Assembly (NCBI GenBank): GCA_051892875.1 | Contig: JBJFGR010000148.1 | Span: 31,940 to 95,939 of the forward strand | Length of the DNA stretch: 64,000 nucleotides | Direction: 5' to 3' | Origin: JBJFGR01 sp051892875 | GTDB lineage: Bacteria; Pseudomonadota; Gammaproteobacteria; Enterobacterales; Succinivibrionaceae | Shown here: in pieces, positions 25,285-32,808 of the stretch | Position numbering within the stretch: position 1 is the stretch's first letter | Layout of the letters: each line of letters starts with the position of its first letter | Program-made: the position numbers and the translations under genes | The notes under the pieces: generated by a model | Databases searched by the model: none | The model's input: the letters and a program-made list of their open reading frames with translations, nothing else | What the model was told of the DNA's origin: nothing

Positions 25285-25719
25285 ATGAGTACCATTAAGA
25301 ATTATGATCTTAAAACCAAGGTAAAGGTTACTTTTGAGGTTTCTAAAGAAGCTGCACGTAATGCCAAAAATATTTACTTACTATGCAGTTTTAATGGTTG
25401 GGATCCTGTTAAGTTAACACAAAAAAAAGATGGTTCTTTTTCAACTGTAATTGATATTGATACAAAATCTGTTGTAGGTGATGTTATTTATCAATACAGA
25501 TTCCGCTACGAATGGGAAGATGGTTCTGAAAACTATGATAACGACTGGAATGCCGAAAGCTATATTCCAAATCAATTCGGTAGCGAAAATTCCGTATTTA
25601 CATTATCTGAATCTAGTTTAAAGAAAGATGAACCAAAAGTAACAAAGGTAGAAAACACTGCAAAAACTACAAAAGCAAAAACAACCAAAGCATGTGCTTC
25701 TAAAAAGACTCGTAAGTAG
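25285..25719 (+). CDS. stand-alone CBM48-like glycogen-binding domain protein with basic tail
   Basis: Probable glucan-binding protein of unproven role. Residues about 8-105 form an isoamylase-early-set/CBM48-like domain: KVTFEVSKEAARNAKNIYLLCSFNGWDPVKLTQKKDGSF, then IYQYRFRYEWEDG and NDWNAESYIPNQFGSENSV, which closely follow the pattern of AMPK-beta and branching-enzyme N-terminal modules. No signal peptide or catalytic domain is present. The C-terminus (about 108-143) is rich in Lys, Thr and Ala with repeats of KTTK/TKA. The ATG at 25285 has GAGG 8 bases upstream; the ATG two codons earlier is too close. Small early-set proteins of this type are known in Vibrio-like bacteria. A role on cytoplasmic glycogen fits the nearby glgCA but is inference. 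Confidence 0.8.
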   Translation: MSTIKNYDLKTKVKVTFEVSKEAARNAKNIYLLCSFNGWDPVKLTQKKDGSFSTVIDIDTKSVVGDVIYQYRFRYEWEDGSENYDNDWNAESYIPNQFGSENSVFTLSESSLKKDEPKVTKVENTAKTTKAKTTKACASKKTRK

Positions 25720-25765
25720 TTTTTCTGTAAACTAATTCATAATTATTTTAATTTTTTCAAAACTT

Positions 25766-25802
25766 AAAAACGAGTGCTAGATAATAAGTCACTCGTTTTT
25801 TC
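25766..25802 (+). terminator. terminator after the CBM48-like gene
   Basis: Stem AAAAACGAGTG (25766-25776) pairs with CACTCGTTTTT (25790-25800) around a 13-base loop; the T-run ends the structure. It follows the stop codon by about 47 bases. Confidence 0.8.
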
Positions 25803-25863
25803 ATTAATATAAAACTATTATTAACCTTAATGTATAAATGAATTTCAATCTACATACTGAGTA

Positions 25864-25893
25864 TAAAAAAGAAAAGGAGGTTATAAACCTCCT
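25864..25893 (-). terminator. terminator of the ffh-rplS operon
   Basis: On the minus strand AGGAGGTT pairs with AACCTCCT around a 3-base loop (25875-25893) and is followed by a T-rich run (complement of the A-rich 25864-25874). It lies 43 bases after rplS. Confidence 0.85.
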
Positions 25894-25935
25894 AATCTTA
25901 ACCTATTTGTATACCATTTTACAAAGATAAAAAGC

Positions 25936-26292
25936 TTATGCCTTCTTTGTATCTAACTTTTCACGAATACGAGCAGCCTTACCTGTTAATGCACGTAAAT
26001 AGTAAAGTTTAGCACGACGTACCTTACCACGACGAGTAACTTCTACAGATGAAATTAATGGGCTATGTGTTTGGAATACACGTTCAACACCTTCACCATT
26101 AGAAATCTTTCTTACTGTAAAAGCTGAATGTAAACCACGATTACGCTTAGCGATTACAACACCTTCATAAGCCTGTAAACGTTCTTTATCGCCTTCAACT
26201 ACACGTACCTGCACACGTACTGTATCACCAGGATTAAATGTAGGGATATCAGAACGCATTTGTTCTTTTTCAATTTGTTCAATTAAATTCAT
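25936..26292 (-). CDS. rplS: 50S ribosomal protein L19
   Basis: Large-subunit protein at the 30S-50S interface. The 118 residues include the family signature FNPGDTVRVQVRVVEGDKERLQAYEGVVIA and KVRRAKLYYLR near the C-terminus; E. coli L19 has 115. It is the last gene of the rpsP-rimM-trmD-rplS series and precedes a strong terminator. Identification is certain. Confidence 0.98.
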   Translation of the reverse strand: MNLIEQIEKEQMRSDIPTFNPGDTVRVQVRVVEGDKERLQAYEGVVIAKRNRGLHSAFTVRKISNGEGVERVFQTHSPLISSVEVTRRGKVRRAKLYYLRALTGKAARIREKLDTKKA

Positions 26293-26349
26293 TTTAACTT
26301 CCTACCTAGGATATACTGATAACTCTCTACTGTTCAATTATTCTCTGAA

Positions 26350-27090
26350 TCAAGACAACTCTTGTTCTCGAAGATAAAGGGCAAAAATTTTCTTTTGCTC
26401 GTCAGTCAGAGCTAGGTTACTAAAAATATCAGGTCTTCTTTCATAAGTACGAGCAATAGCTTGCTTCAATCTCCATTTTCTTATTTCTGCATGATTACCA
26501 CTAAGCAAAACATCAGGAACTTTCATTCCATCAATCTCTAATGGGCGAGTATATTGAGGATAATCCAATAATCCTTGAGCAAATGAATCTTCTTCAGCAC
26601 TCAAGATGTCACCCAACACTCCAGGTATCATACGAGAAATTGCATCTATCATTACCATTGCAGGTAATTCTCCACCACTAAGAACATAATCACCTATGGA
26701 CCATTCCTCATCTACATATGTTTGTATTATGCGCTCATCAATACCTTCGTATCTACCTGCAATAAAAATAATTTCTTCATTTTTTGCTAGTTCAACACAA
26801 CTTGTATGACTAAACACTCGACCTTGTGGTGATAAATAAATCACCCTTGCTTCAGGTAATAACTCTTTTGCTTTGCGTATAGCATCACGCAATGGTTGTA
26901 CCATCATAAGCATCCCAGGTCCACCACCAAAAGGCCGTTCATCAACTTTCTGGTGTTTATCATATGCAAAATCTCGGGGATTAATGCAAATTACTTCAAT
27001 CAAACCTTGCTTATAAGCTCGTCCTGTAACTCCGTATTTGGTTATAGCATCGAACATATCTGGAAAAAGAGTTACAACTCCTATTCTCAT
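26350..27090 (-). CDS. trmD: tRNA (guanine37-N1)-methyltransferase TrmD
   Basis: SPOUT-class methyltransferase forming m1G37 in tRNAs read as CNN and preventing frameshifts. The chosen ATG at 27090 gives 246 residues starting MRIGVVTLFPDMF, as in the family; a TTG six codons upstream would add residues that do not match. The KVDERPFGGGPGMLM, YLSPQGRVF, AGRYEGIDER, SIGDYVLSGGELPA and DSF motifs that form the knotted SAM site are all visible. It lies between rimM and rplS in the conserved operon. Confidence 0.98.
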   Translation of the reverse strand: MRIGVVTLFPDMFDAITKYGVTGRAYKQGLIEVICINPRDFAYDKHQKVDERPFGGGPGMLMMVQPLRDAIRKAKELLPEARVIYLSPQGRVFSHTSCVELAKNEEIIFIAGRYEGIDERIIQTYVDEEWSIGDYVLSGGELPAMVMIDAISRMIPGVLGDILSAEEDSFAQGLLDYPQYTRPLEIDGMKVPDVLLSGNHAEIRKWRLKQAIARTYERRPDIFSNLALTDEQKKIFALYLREQELS

Positions 27091-27116
27091 TTCTATATCT
27101 AGCTCCAATATACGAA

Positions 27117-27647
27117 TTAGAAATCAGGATCCCAACTTACCTGTATTACTCTAGAAGAAGGATCTACATTAACAATTACATGTTCTATATAAGGTATCAA
27201 TCTTTCTTTTATTTCATACTTATCATCAATATTTGCTTTTACAACAAGTACTTGATTTGCACCTGTTTCCATTAGTTCTTTAACCATTCCAAGATCGTAA
27301 CCATCAACTGTTACAACTTTCATTCCCATCAGTTCGATCCAACGAAATGAACCTTGGGGTAATTTAGGCAAAGAACTAGGGAGAACACCAATATCTGCAC
27401 CTGTCAAAGCCTGTGCTTCCTCACGAACATCAATACCTTTAATCTTCGCAATGAAACAATCTGTATGAGGTTTGAAAGCTTCAAACTCCACACTCTGCCA
27501 ATCTTGACCCTGACGTTTCATAAACCAGGGTTTATAAGAAAATATGTTCTTAGGATCCTCTGTATAGGAAAATACCTTCAGCCAGCCTTTAATGCCAAAA
27601 ACTGCACCAAAACGCCCCATAACTTCAGGCACCTCTCTTTCAGTCAT
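27117..27647 (-). CDS. rimM: 16S rRNA processing factor RimM
   Basis: Assists maturation of the 30S head by binding S19. The 176-residue protein has an N-terminal RimM barrel (about 8-90) beginning GRFGAVFGIKGWLKVFSYTEDP and a C-terminal PRC barrel (about 100-176) containing RWIELMGMKVVTVDGYDLG and LIPYIEHVI. It is in the conserved order between rpsP and trmD, with a 26-base gap to trmD. Confidence 0.97.
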   Translation of the reverse strand: MTEREVPEVMGRFGAVFGIKGWLKVFSYTEDPKNIFSYKPWFMKRQGQDWQSVEFEAFKPHTDCFIAKIKGIDVREEAQALTGADIGVLPSSLPKLPQGSFRWIELMGMKVVTVDGYDLGMVKELMETGANQVLVVKANIDDKYEIKERLIPYIEHVIVNVDPSSRVIQVSWDPDF

Positions 27648-27666
27648 CTAAAAACACCTTCCTATA

Positions 27667-27936
27667 TTATTCAGCAGCTTGAGCCTTTTGAGCTTCTTTC
27701 TTTTGTTCTTTCACTAAGTTTGCAACACGATCTGACAACTGAGCACCCTTAGCAATCCAAGATTCAACTTTTGCAAGATCTAACTTTAATCTTATTTCTT
27801 GACCCTTCGCAATTGGATTAAAATAACCTAAATCTTCAATATAACGACCGGTTAAAGCACGACGTTGATCAGCTACAACGATGTGGTAAAAAGGACGCTT
27901 CTTAGCGCCACCACGAGCTAAACGAATAACTACCAT
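27667..27936 (-). CDS. rpsP: 30S ribosomal protein S16
   Basis: Small-subunit protein needed for 30S assembly. The 89 residues start MVVIRLARGGAKKRPFYHIVVAD and contain YIEDLGYFNP, both diagnostic; E. coli S16 has 82 residues. It lies 19 bases before rimM and 119 bases after ffh, and the gap to ffh may carry a promoter but I see no clear one. Confidence 0.98.
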   Translation of the reverse strand: MVVIRLARGGAKKRPFYHIVVADQRRALTGRYIEDLGYFNPIAKGQEIRLKLDLAKVESWIAKGAQLSDRVANLVKEQKKEAQKAQAAE

Positions 27937-28055
27937 AGTTTCCTCTATAATACGTTAAATAATAGGAATAAAACTTCCCTAAATACAAAATAGGTTGCAA
28001 AATTTTACTATTTCTACAAAATTAATCAAGTTATTTTTTAATCTTAACTAGTAAT

Positions 28056-29420
28056 TTACATTCCAAAACCACCTGGCGGCATCATTCCCTTAACCATGCT
28101 TAACAATTTACGGATACCACCTTTTGATTGTAATTTTTTCATTAATTTTTGCATTGCATCAAATTCTTTTAGCAAACTTGAAACTTCACTAATTTCAACA
28201 CCTGCCCCCATAGCAATTCTTTTCTTTCTTGAGCCTTTTATTATTTCTGGATTTCTTCTTTCTTTAGGTGTCATAGAATTAATTATAGCTTCCTTGCGAT
28301 AAATTATTTTATCGTCCATTTTTTCTTTTACTTCATCAGGCAATGAGCCGATACCAGGTAGCTTATCTACCATACCCATCATACCGCCCATATTACGCAT
28401 TTGGATAATTTGTTCTCTAAAATCTTCTAAATCAAACCCTTTTCCTTCTTTAAATTTATTAGCAAGTTTTTCTGCTTTTTGTTTATCAACTTTGCGTTCT
28501 AATTCTTCAACTAAAGTTAAAACATCCCCCATATCCAAGATACGACTTGCTAAACGTTCTGGATGAAATGGTTCTAAAGCTTCTATCTTTTCTCCAGCAC
28601 CTAAAAACTTAATTGGTTTACCTGTTATCTTTCGAACAGATAATGCCGCACCACCTCTTGCATCACCATCAATCTTTGTTAAAACAACCCCTGTTAACGG
28701 CAAAGCCTCATTAAATGCCCTTGCTGTATTAGCAGCATCCTGACCTGTCATAGCATCAACAACGAACAATGTTTCTATAGGTTTTACAGCTTGATGAATA
28801 TTTTTTATTTCATCCATCATTTTTTCATCAACATGTAAACGCCCTGCTGTATCGATAATCAATACATCCATCATTTTTAATTTAGCTTTTTGAACTGCGT
28901 TCACAGCAATTTCAACAGGAGCTTCATTAACATTTGAAGGCACAAATTCTACACCAACTTGTTTAGCCAAAGTTTCAAGTTGTTGTATGGCTGCTGGTCT
29001 ATATACGTCAGAACTAACAACCATAACTTTTTTCTTCATACGATCTTTTAAAAATTTTGCTAATTTACCTACAGATGTTGTTTTACCAGCACCTTGCAGA
29101 CCTGCCATTAGTATAATAGCAGGAGGTTGAGTTGCTAAATCAAGAGTTTCATTAACTTCACCCATTACAGTTTTTAGTTCTTCAAAAACTATTTTTATAA
29201 ATTCTTGCCCTGGATTTAAAGCTAAATTAACTTCAGTTCCTAAAGCTTTTGTCTTTACATCTGAAATAAATTCTTTTACTACAGGTAAGGCCACATCAGC
29301 TTCTAATAAAGCCATACGAACTTCTCTTAAGGTATCCTTTATATTATCTTCTGTCAGACGACCTTTACCAGTAACATTTCTTAATGTCTTTGTTAATCTT
29401 TGTGTTAAATTTTCAAACAT
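28056..29420 (-). CDS. ffh: signal recognition particle GTPase Ffh
   Basis: Binds 4.5S RNA and signal sequences and delivers nascent membrane proteins to FtsY. The ATG at 29420 gives 454 residues (E. coli 453) starting MFENLTQRL; a GTG four codons upstream is less likely. The N domain (about 1-85), G domain with GLQGAGKTTSVGKLA, DTAGRLHVDEKMM and TKIDGDARGGAALS, and the Met-rich M domain (about 325-454, with many Met and MRNMGGMMGMVDKLPG) are clear. It heads the ffh-rpsP-rimM-trmD-rplS order. Confidence 0.98.
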   Translation of the reverse strand: MFENLTQRLTKTLRNVTGKGRLTEDNIKDTLREVRMALLEADVALPVVKEFISDVKTKALGTEVNLALNPGQEFIKIVFEELKTVMGEVNETLDLATQPPAIILMAGLQGAGKTTSVGKLAKFLKDRMKKKVMVVSSDVYRPAAIQQLETLAKQVGVEFVPSNVNEAPVEIAVNAVQKAKLKMMDVLIIDTAGRLHVDEKMMDEIKNIHQAVKPIETLFVVDAMTGQDAANTARAFNEALPLTGVVLTKIDGDARGGAALSVRKITGKPIKFLGAGEKIEALEPFHPERLASRILDMGDVLTLVEELERKVDKQKAEKLANKFKEGKGFDLEDFREQIIQMRNMGGMMGMVDKLPGIGSLPDEVKEKMDDKIIYRKEAIINSMTPKERRNPEIIKGSRKKRIAMGAGVEISEVSSLLKEFDAMQKLMKKLQSKGGIRKLLSMVKGMMPPGGFGM

Positions 29421-29480
29421 TTTTAATTCCACTAATCTAATAATATGCCTGTAATTATAAATTATTGATATTGTTTATGC

Positions 29481-29510
29481 AAAAAAGAGAGTTTTTTCAA
29501 CTCTCTTTTT
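29481..29510 (-). terminator. terminator of motX
   Basis: Symmetrical hairpin AAAAAGAGAGTT / AACTCTCTTTTT with a five-base loop between motX and ffh. On the minus strand the stem runs into a T-run, so it ends the motX transcript 58 bases after its stop. Confidence 0.85.
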
Positions 29511-29568
29511 ATAGCTATATCACAATGACAATAATATAAATAAAGACTTCTTAACTTATATTGTGTTT

Positions 29569-30270
29569 TTAGTAAAAAACTTTAGTCTTTGCTCGTTCTA
29601 CAATGTAATCAGGCATTCTAGTCGCTAATTCTTCAAGATATTTTTTACTCTTATCAAATTGTATCGGGGTTGCAACTAAACTATGATGCAATAAACTATA
29701 AGCTTCTTCATAATCAACGGCACTTCCCATACCTCTTATTAACATCGACACCCAATCAATCTGAGCAGGAACGTACCCCATTAATGCTGCCTCATGCATT
29801 AATAACGTAGCTTTATCTTTGTCTTGTTGAACATATCTTCCAACTTCATAATAAAAGGACAATCTACGCATAGCTCCAGGATAACCTTTTTTAGCTGCCT
29901 CTTGAATATAAAAAACTCCCGAACTAATGTCTTTATCAACACAAACTCCATTCACAAGCATATCACCATATAAAAATTCATACGATGATGACAAACTACG
30001 CATAGCCCTATGTCTTATATCGTCTGTGAATTGACAACCATGAACTTGTGACAATACACTTAACTGACTACCTGTCTCTACCCATGAATTAATTTCTTCT
30101 ATTGTGTATATATGTTCCCCCATGGTAGTCATGTTAAAATCATTCAAAGATTCAATATCTTGAACCGTTCTTGAAACTTCATCAAAATCTTCGCCATAAG
30201 ATACATTATCTGCCAATAAAAACATTACAAGGAAACTCGTGCACAATATACTTACTAGTCCTTTGTTCAT
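29569..30270 (-). CDS. motX: MotX-like flagellar motor protein with Sel1 repeats
   Basis: Probable periplasmic component of a sodium-driven polar flagellar motor, where MotX and MotY form a ring that anchors PomA/PomB stators. The 233 residues have a signal peptide (about 1-26), an N-terminal region with a conserved Cys (GCQF), then EFLYGDMLVNGVCVDKD and two to three Sel1-like repeats (GVFYIQEAAKKGYPGAMRRL, ATLLMHEAALMGYVPAQI, AYSLLHHSL) and the C-terminal RMPDYIVERAKTKVFY. This order and the C-terminus match Vibrio-type MotX from memory. A generic Sel1-repeat protein is the alternative. It lies between mdh and ffh on the same strand with its own terminator. Confidence 0.78.
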   Translation of the reverse strand: MNKGLVSILCTSFLVMFLLADNVSYGEDFDEVSRTVQDIESLNDFNMTTMGEHIYTIEEINSWVETGSQLSVLSQVHGCQFTDDIRHRAMRSLSSSYEFLYGDMLVNGVCVDKDISSGVFYIQEAAKKGYPGAMRRLSFYYEVGRYVQQDKDKATLLMHEAALMGYVPAQIDWVSMLIRGMGSAVDYEEAYSLLHHSLVATPIQFDKSKKYLEELATRMPDYIVERAKTKVFY

Positions 30271-30334
30271 CGTTTTTTCCCCAAGATCATTTACAACACT
30301 GCATATCTCTATAGCGACAATATTAAAGTTTTCT

Positions 30335-30370
30335 TTAAAAAAAAGAGAGCTAATAAAATTAGCTCTCTTT
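30335..30370 (-). terminator. terminator of mdh
   Basis: Perfect 13-bp stem AAAGAGAGCTAAT (30342-30354) and ATTAGCTCTCTTT (30358-30370) with an AAA loop; the minus-strand transcript then runs into T (complement of the A-run at 30335-30341). It lies 32 bases after mdh. Confidence 0.88.
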
Positions 30371-30402
30371 ATTCATTTAATTTTTTATGTGTTATTTAAA
30401 TA

Positions 30403-31356
30403 TTATTCACTAGGATTGTTAACAAAATCAACACCTAATTGAATGTCAGATTTTAATGTTTCTAACATGTCATTTAAGCACTTATGTTCATAAGCACTTA
30501 ACTTACCAATAGGTAATACTTTTTCCATACCATCTTTTCCTAACACTATCGGCTGAGCAAAGAATGGAGCATATTCAGAACCACTAGCACAGTATGCTGC
30601 TTCAACAACACCGCTTTCTCCATTTAATCCTCTAACTAAAGCTAAAGCAAAACGAGCCCCAGCTGCAGCCATAGATAAAGTTGCAGAACCTGCACCAGCC
30701 TTAGCATTAACAACTTCGGTACCTGCATTCTGAACACGAACAGTTAATTTTTGAATATCATCTTCAGATACATCACTATAACCTACTACTTGTGAAAATA
30801 AAGGTAAAATTGTAGTACCACTGTGACCACCGATTACAGGAACTCTCAATAAACCTTTACCATAACCAACCTTTTCCGCCCAAAATGTTTCAGCACGTAA
30901 TGTATCTAATAGAGTTACACCAAACAAACGCTTAGGATCAAAACATCCAGCTTTCTTCAACACTTCTGCAGCTAATGGAACCATGGTGTTAACAGGGTTT
31001 GTAATAATAGCAACACATGCTTTTGGAGCGTATTTAGCAATATTTTCTGCTAATTGCTTTACTATCTTAGCATTAAACTTAAATAAATCACTTCTATCCA
31101 TACCTGGCTTTCTAGCCATACCAGCAGGGATTACCACAACAGAAGCACCAGTTAAAGCTTTAGCTAAACCTTCATCACCTGTAAAACCTTCTACACAAAC
31201 TTCTGAAGGAATATGACTCAAATCTACAGCTACACCAGGAGTAAAAGGAGCAACATCATATAACGCTAATTCAGAACCAGATGGTAATGAATTTTTTAAT
31301 AATAAAGATAAAGGCTGACCAATACCACCGGCAGCACCTAAAACTGCAATTTTCAT
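30403..31356 (-). CDS. mdh: NAD-dependent malate dehydrogenase Mdh
   Basis: Interconverts malate and oxaloacetate in the TCA cycle or in reductive succinate formation. The 317 residues (E. coli 312) show the Rossmann GAAGGIGQPLSLLLK, the substrate loop AGMARKPGMDRSDLF, NPVNTMVPLAAEVLKKAG and the catalytic VIGGHSGTTILPL with the active His. It is divergent from argR, the same arrangement as E. coli, over a region with two ARG boxes. Confidence 0.97.
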   Translation of the reverse strand: MKIAVLGAAGGIGQPLSLLLKNSLPSGSELALYDVAPFTPGVAVDLSHIPSEVCVEGFTGDEGLAKALTGASVVVIPAGMARKPGMDRSDLFKFNAKIVKQLAENIAKYAPKACVAIITNPVNTMVPLAAEVLKKAGCFDPKRLFGVTLLDTLRAETFWAEKVGYGKGLLRVPVIGGHSGTTILPLFSQVVGYSDVSEDDIQKLTVRVQNAGTEVVNAKAGAGSATLSMAAAGARFALALVRGLNGESGVVEAAYCASGSEYAPFFAQPIVLGKDGMEKVLPIGKLSAYEHKCLNDMLETLKSDIQLGVDFVNNPSE

Positions 31357-31687
31357 CTTAACAGAGTCCTCTAAACATCTAAAACTTTTAAAAATTTTAT
31401 GTAATTATTCTCACACATGTATATATTACTCTAAATAAAAGTAATAAACCACATAATGGTTAATTTTTCCCTATATCTTTCTCAATTTTTTACAAAAAAA
31501 CATTTTTTACGATCATATACTAATATTTTGAAAATTAAATTCCAGAATACACATATAAATATTTATGCATATTTTGTGAATATATATGCATAAAAATAGA
31601 TTTTTTGATATGATAGCGCTCGCAACTCAATTGGAATAAATAATATGTCTTTAAATATTTATATAGTCATATATAGGAGTATTCAAA
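31357..31687. other. divergent mdh-argR intergenic region
   Basis: No gene in this 331-base AT-rich interval. It contains the two ARG boxes described separately, a possible argR -10 (TATGAT, 31609-31614) and a ribosome site (AGGAG, 31675-31679) before argR. The mdh promoter cannot be placed with confidence. Confidence 0.6.
31554..31592. promoter_or_regulatory. two tandem ARG boxes (ArgR operator)
   Basis: Core one TAAATATTTATGCA (31556-31569) and core two TGAATATATATGCA (31577-31590) match the ARG-box pattern TGAAT-N4-ATTCA/TGCA. Flanking the 14-base cores by two bases each gives 18-bp boxes 3 bp apart, the classical spacing for ArgR hexamers. They lie about 100 bases before argR, consistent with autoregulation. 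Confidence 0.75.
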
Positions 31688-32164
31688 ATGGAAGAACAAG
31701 ATACCATAGCATCAATGGAAAAAGCATTTAAAGAACTTCTTCTTTCTGAAAAATTTAGTTCTCAATCTGAAATTGTTGACGCACTAATAAAATTAGGTTT
31801 TGATAATATCAACCAATCAAAAGTTTCGAGAATGCTTTCTAAATTTGGTGCCATACGTATGCGTAATACAAAAAAAAATACGGTTTATTGTCTACCATCT
31901 AGCCACTCTATCCCCACAGTCAATAATTCTATTAAATCACTAGTAACAACAATTGAACATAATGAATATTTAATTGTAATTCACACAAGTCCAGGTAGTG
32001 CCCAAATGATCGCAAGAATGCTAGATTCCATTAGTAGCTCCGAAGGAATATTAGGAACAATTGCGGGTGATGATACTATTTTTGTAACTCCAAAAAGTTG
32101 TGCAGAAATAAAAAAGACTTATAAATCAATAGTTAAATTATTTGAAGAAAATATTGAATCATAA
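31688..32164 (+). CDS. argR: arginine repressor ArgR
   Basis: Arginine-responsive hexameric regulator of arginine genes and cofactor of ColE1-type dimer resolution in E. coli. The 158-residue protein has an N-terminal winged-helix domain (about 1-75; SQSEIVDALIKLGFDNINQSKVSRMLSKFGAIRMRN) and a C-terminal oligomerisation/arginine-binding domain with GTIAGDDTIFVTP, whose paired aspartates bind arginine. AGGAG precedes the ATG, and two ARG boxes lie upstream. Length matches E. coli ArgR (156). Confidence 0.97.
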   Translation: MEEQDTIASMEKAFKELLLSEKFSSQSEIVDALIKLGFDNINQSKVSRMLSKFGAIRMRNTKKNTVYCLPSSHSIPTVNNSIKSLVTTIEHNEYLIVIHTSPGSAQMIARMLDSISSSEGILGTIAGDDTIFVTPKSCAEIKKTYKSIVKLFEENIES

Positions 32165-32203
32165 AATCAACTTACAACACTATATAACTTTTATGTAAAC
32201 TAT

Positions 32204-32232
32204 GACCAAATTCTTACACTAAGAATTTGGTC
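32204..32232. terminator. 13-bp hairpin between convergent argR and glnB
   Basis: Perfect stem GACCAAATTCTTA / TAAGAATTTGGTC with a CAC loop, 40 bases after argR. The following T-tract is short and interrupted, so the terminator is probably weak; it could serve both converging genes. Confidence 0.6.
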
Positions 32233-32290
32233 TTAAAAATTATTTAAACCGTTTGCTAAAAACTATTGGTTAACCATTTAACAAACTGTT

Positions 32291-32629
32291 CTACAATGCA
32301 TCATCATCGGTTTCACCTGTACGAATGCGCACAACGTGATCGCAATTATATACAAAAATCTTCCCGTCACCAATCTTTCCTGTGCGAGCAGCTTTGATAA
32401 TAGCATCTAACACTTGATCACACATTTCATCAGATACTACAATTTCCAATTTTACCTTAGGTAAAAAATCTACCTGGTATTCAGCACCTCTGTATAGTTC
32501 AGTATGACCTTTTTGACGACCAAAGCCCTTCACTTCTGTTACAGTCATACCATCGATGCCTAACGCAGAAACAGCTTCTCTTACATCATCAAGTTTAAAA
32601 GGTTTAATAATTGCGCTAATTTGCTTCAT
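32291..32629 (-). CDS. glnB: nitrogen regulatory protein P-II (GlnB)
   Basis: Trimeric sensor of 2-oxoglutarate, ATP/ADP and, through uridylylation, glutamine. The 112 residues are the standard length. The T-loop contains Y51 in ELYRGAEYQVDF, the uridylylation site, and TGKIGDGKIFV is the ATP-binding B loop. No amtB lies beside it, which favours GlnB over GlnK. It stands alone on the minus strand, with 179 bases to acnB. Confidence 0.95.
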   Translation of the reverse strand: MKQISAIIKPFKLDDVREAVSALGIDGMTVTEVKGFGRQKGHTELYRGAEYQVDFLPKVKLEIVVSDEMCDQVLDAIIKAARTGKIGDGKIFVYNCDHVVRIRTGETDDDAL

Positions 32630-32771
32630 ATTAAATTAAACTCCTAGATTAAAAATATCATTTTCAATATTTATTCAAGTAATGTGCCAACAAAAAAATA
32701 GGCTCTAAATTAGTAAATTCATCTATTTACAATTGAATTAATAAAATAATACGCACCAAAATAATACAATT

Positions 32772-32803
32772 AAAAAAAACACGCCCTAAAAAAAGGCGTG
32801 TTT
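32772..32803 (-). terminator. terminator of acnB
   Basis: Stem AAACACGCC (32777-32785) and GGCGTGTTT (32795-32803) with an A-rich loop; on the minus strand it runs into T. It lies 5 bases after the acnB stop. Confidence 0.88.
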
Positions 32804-32808
32804 CAATT

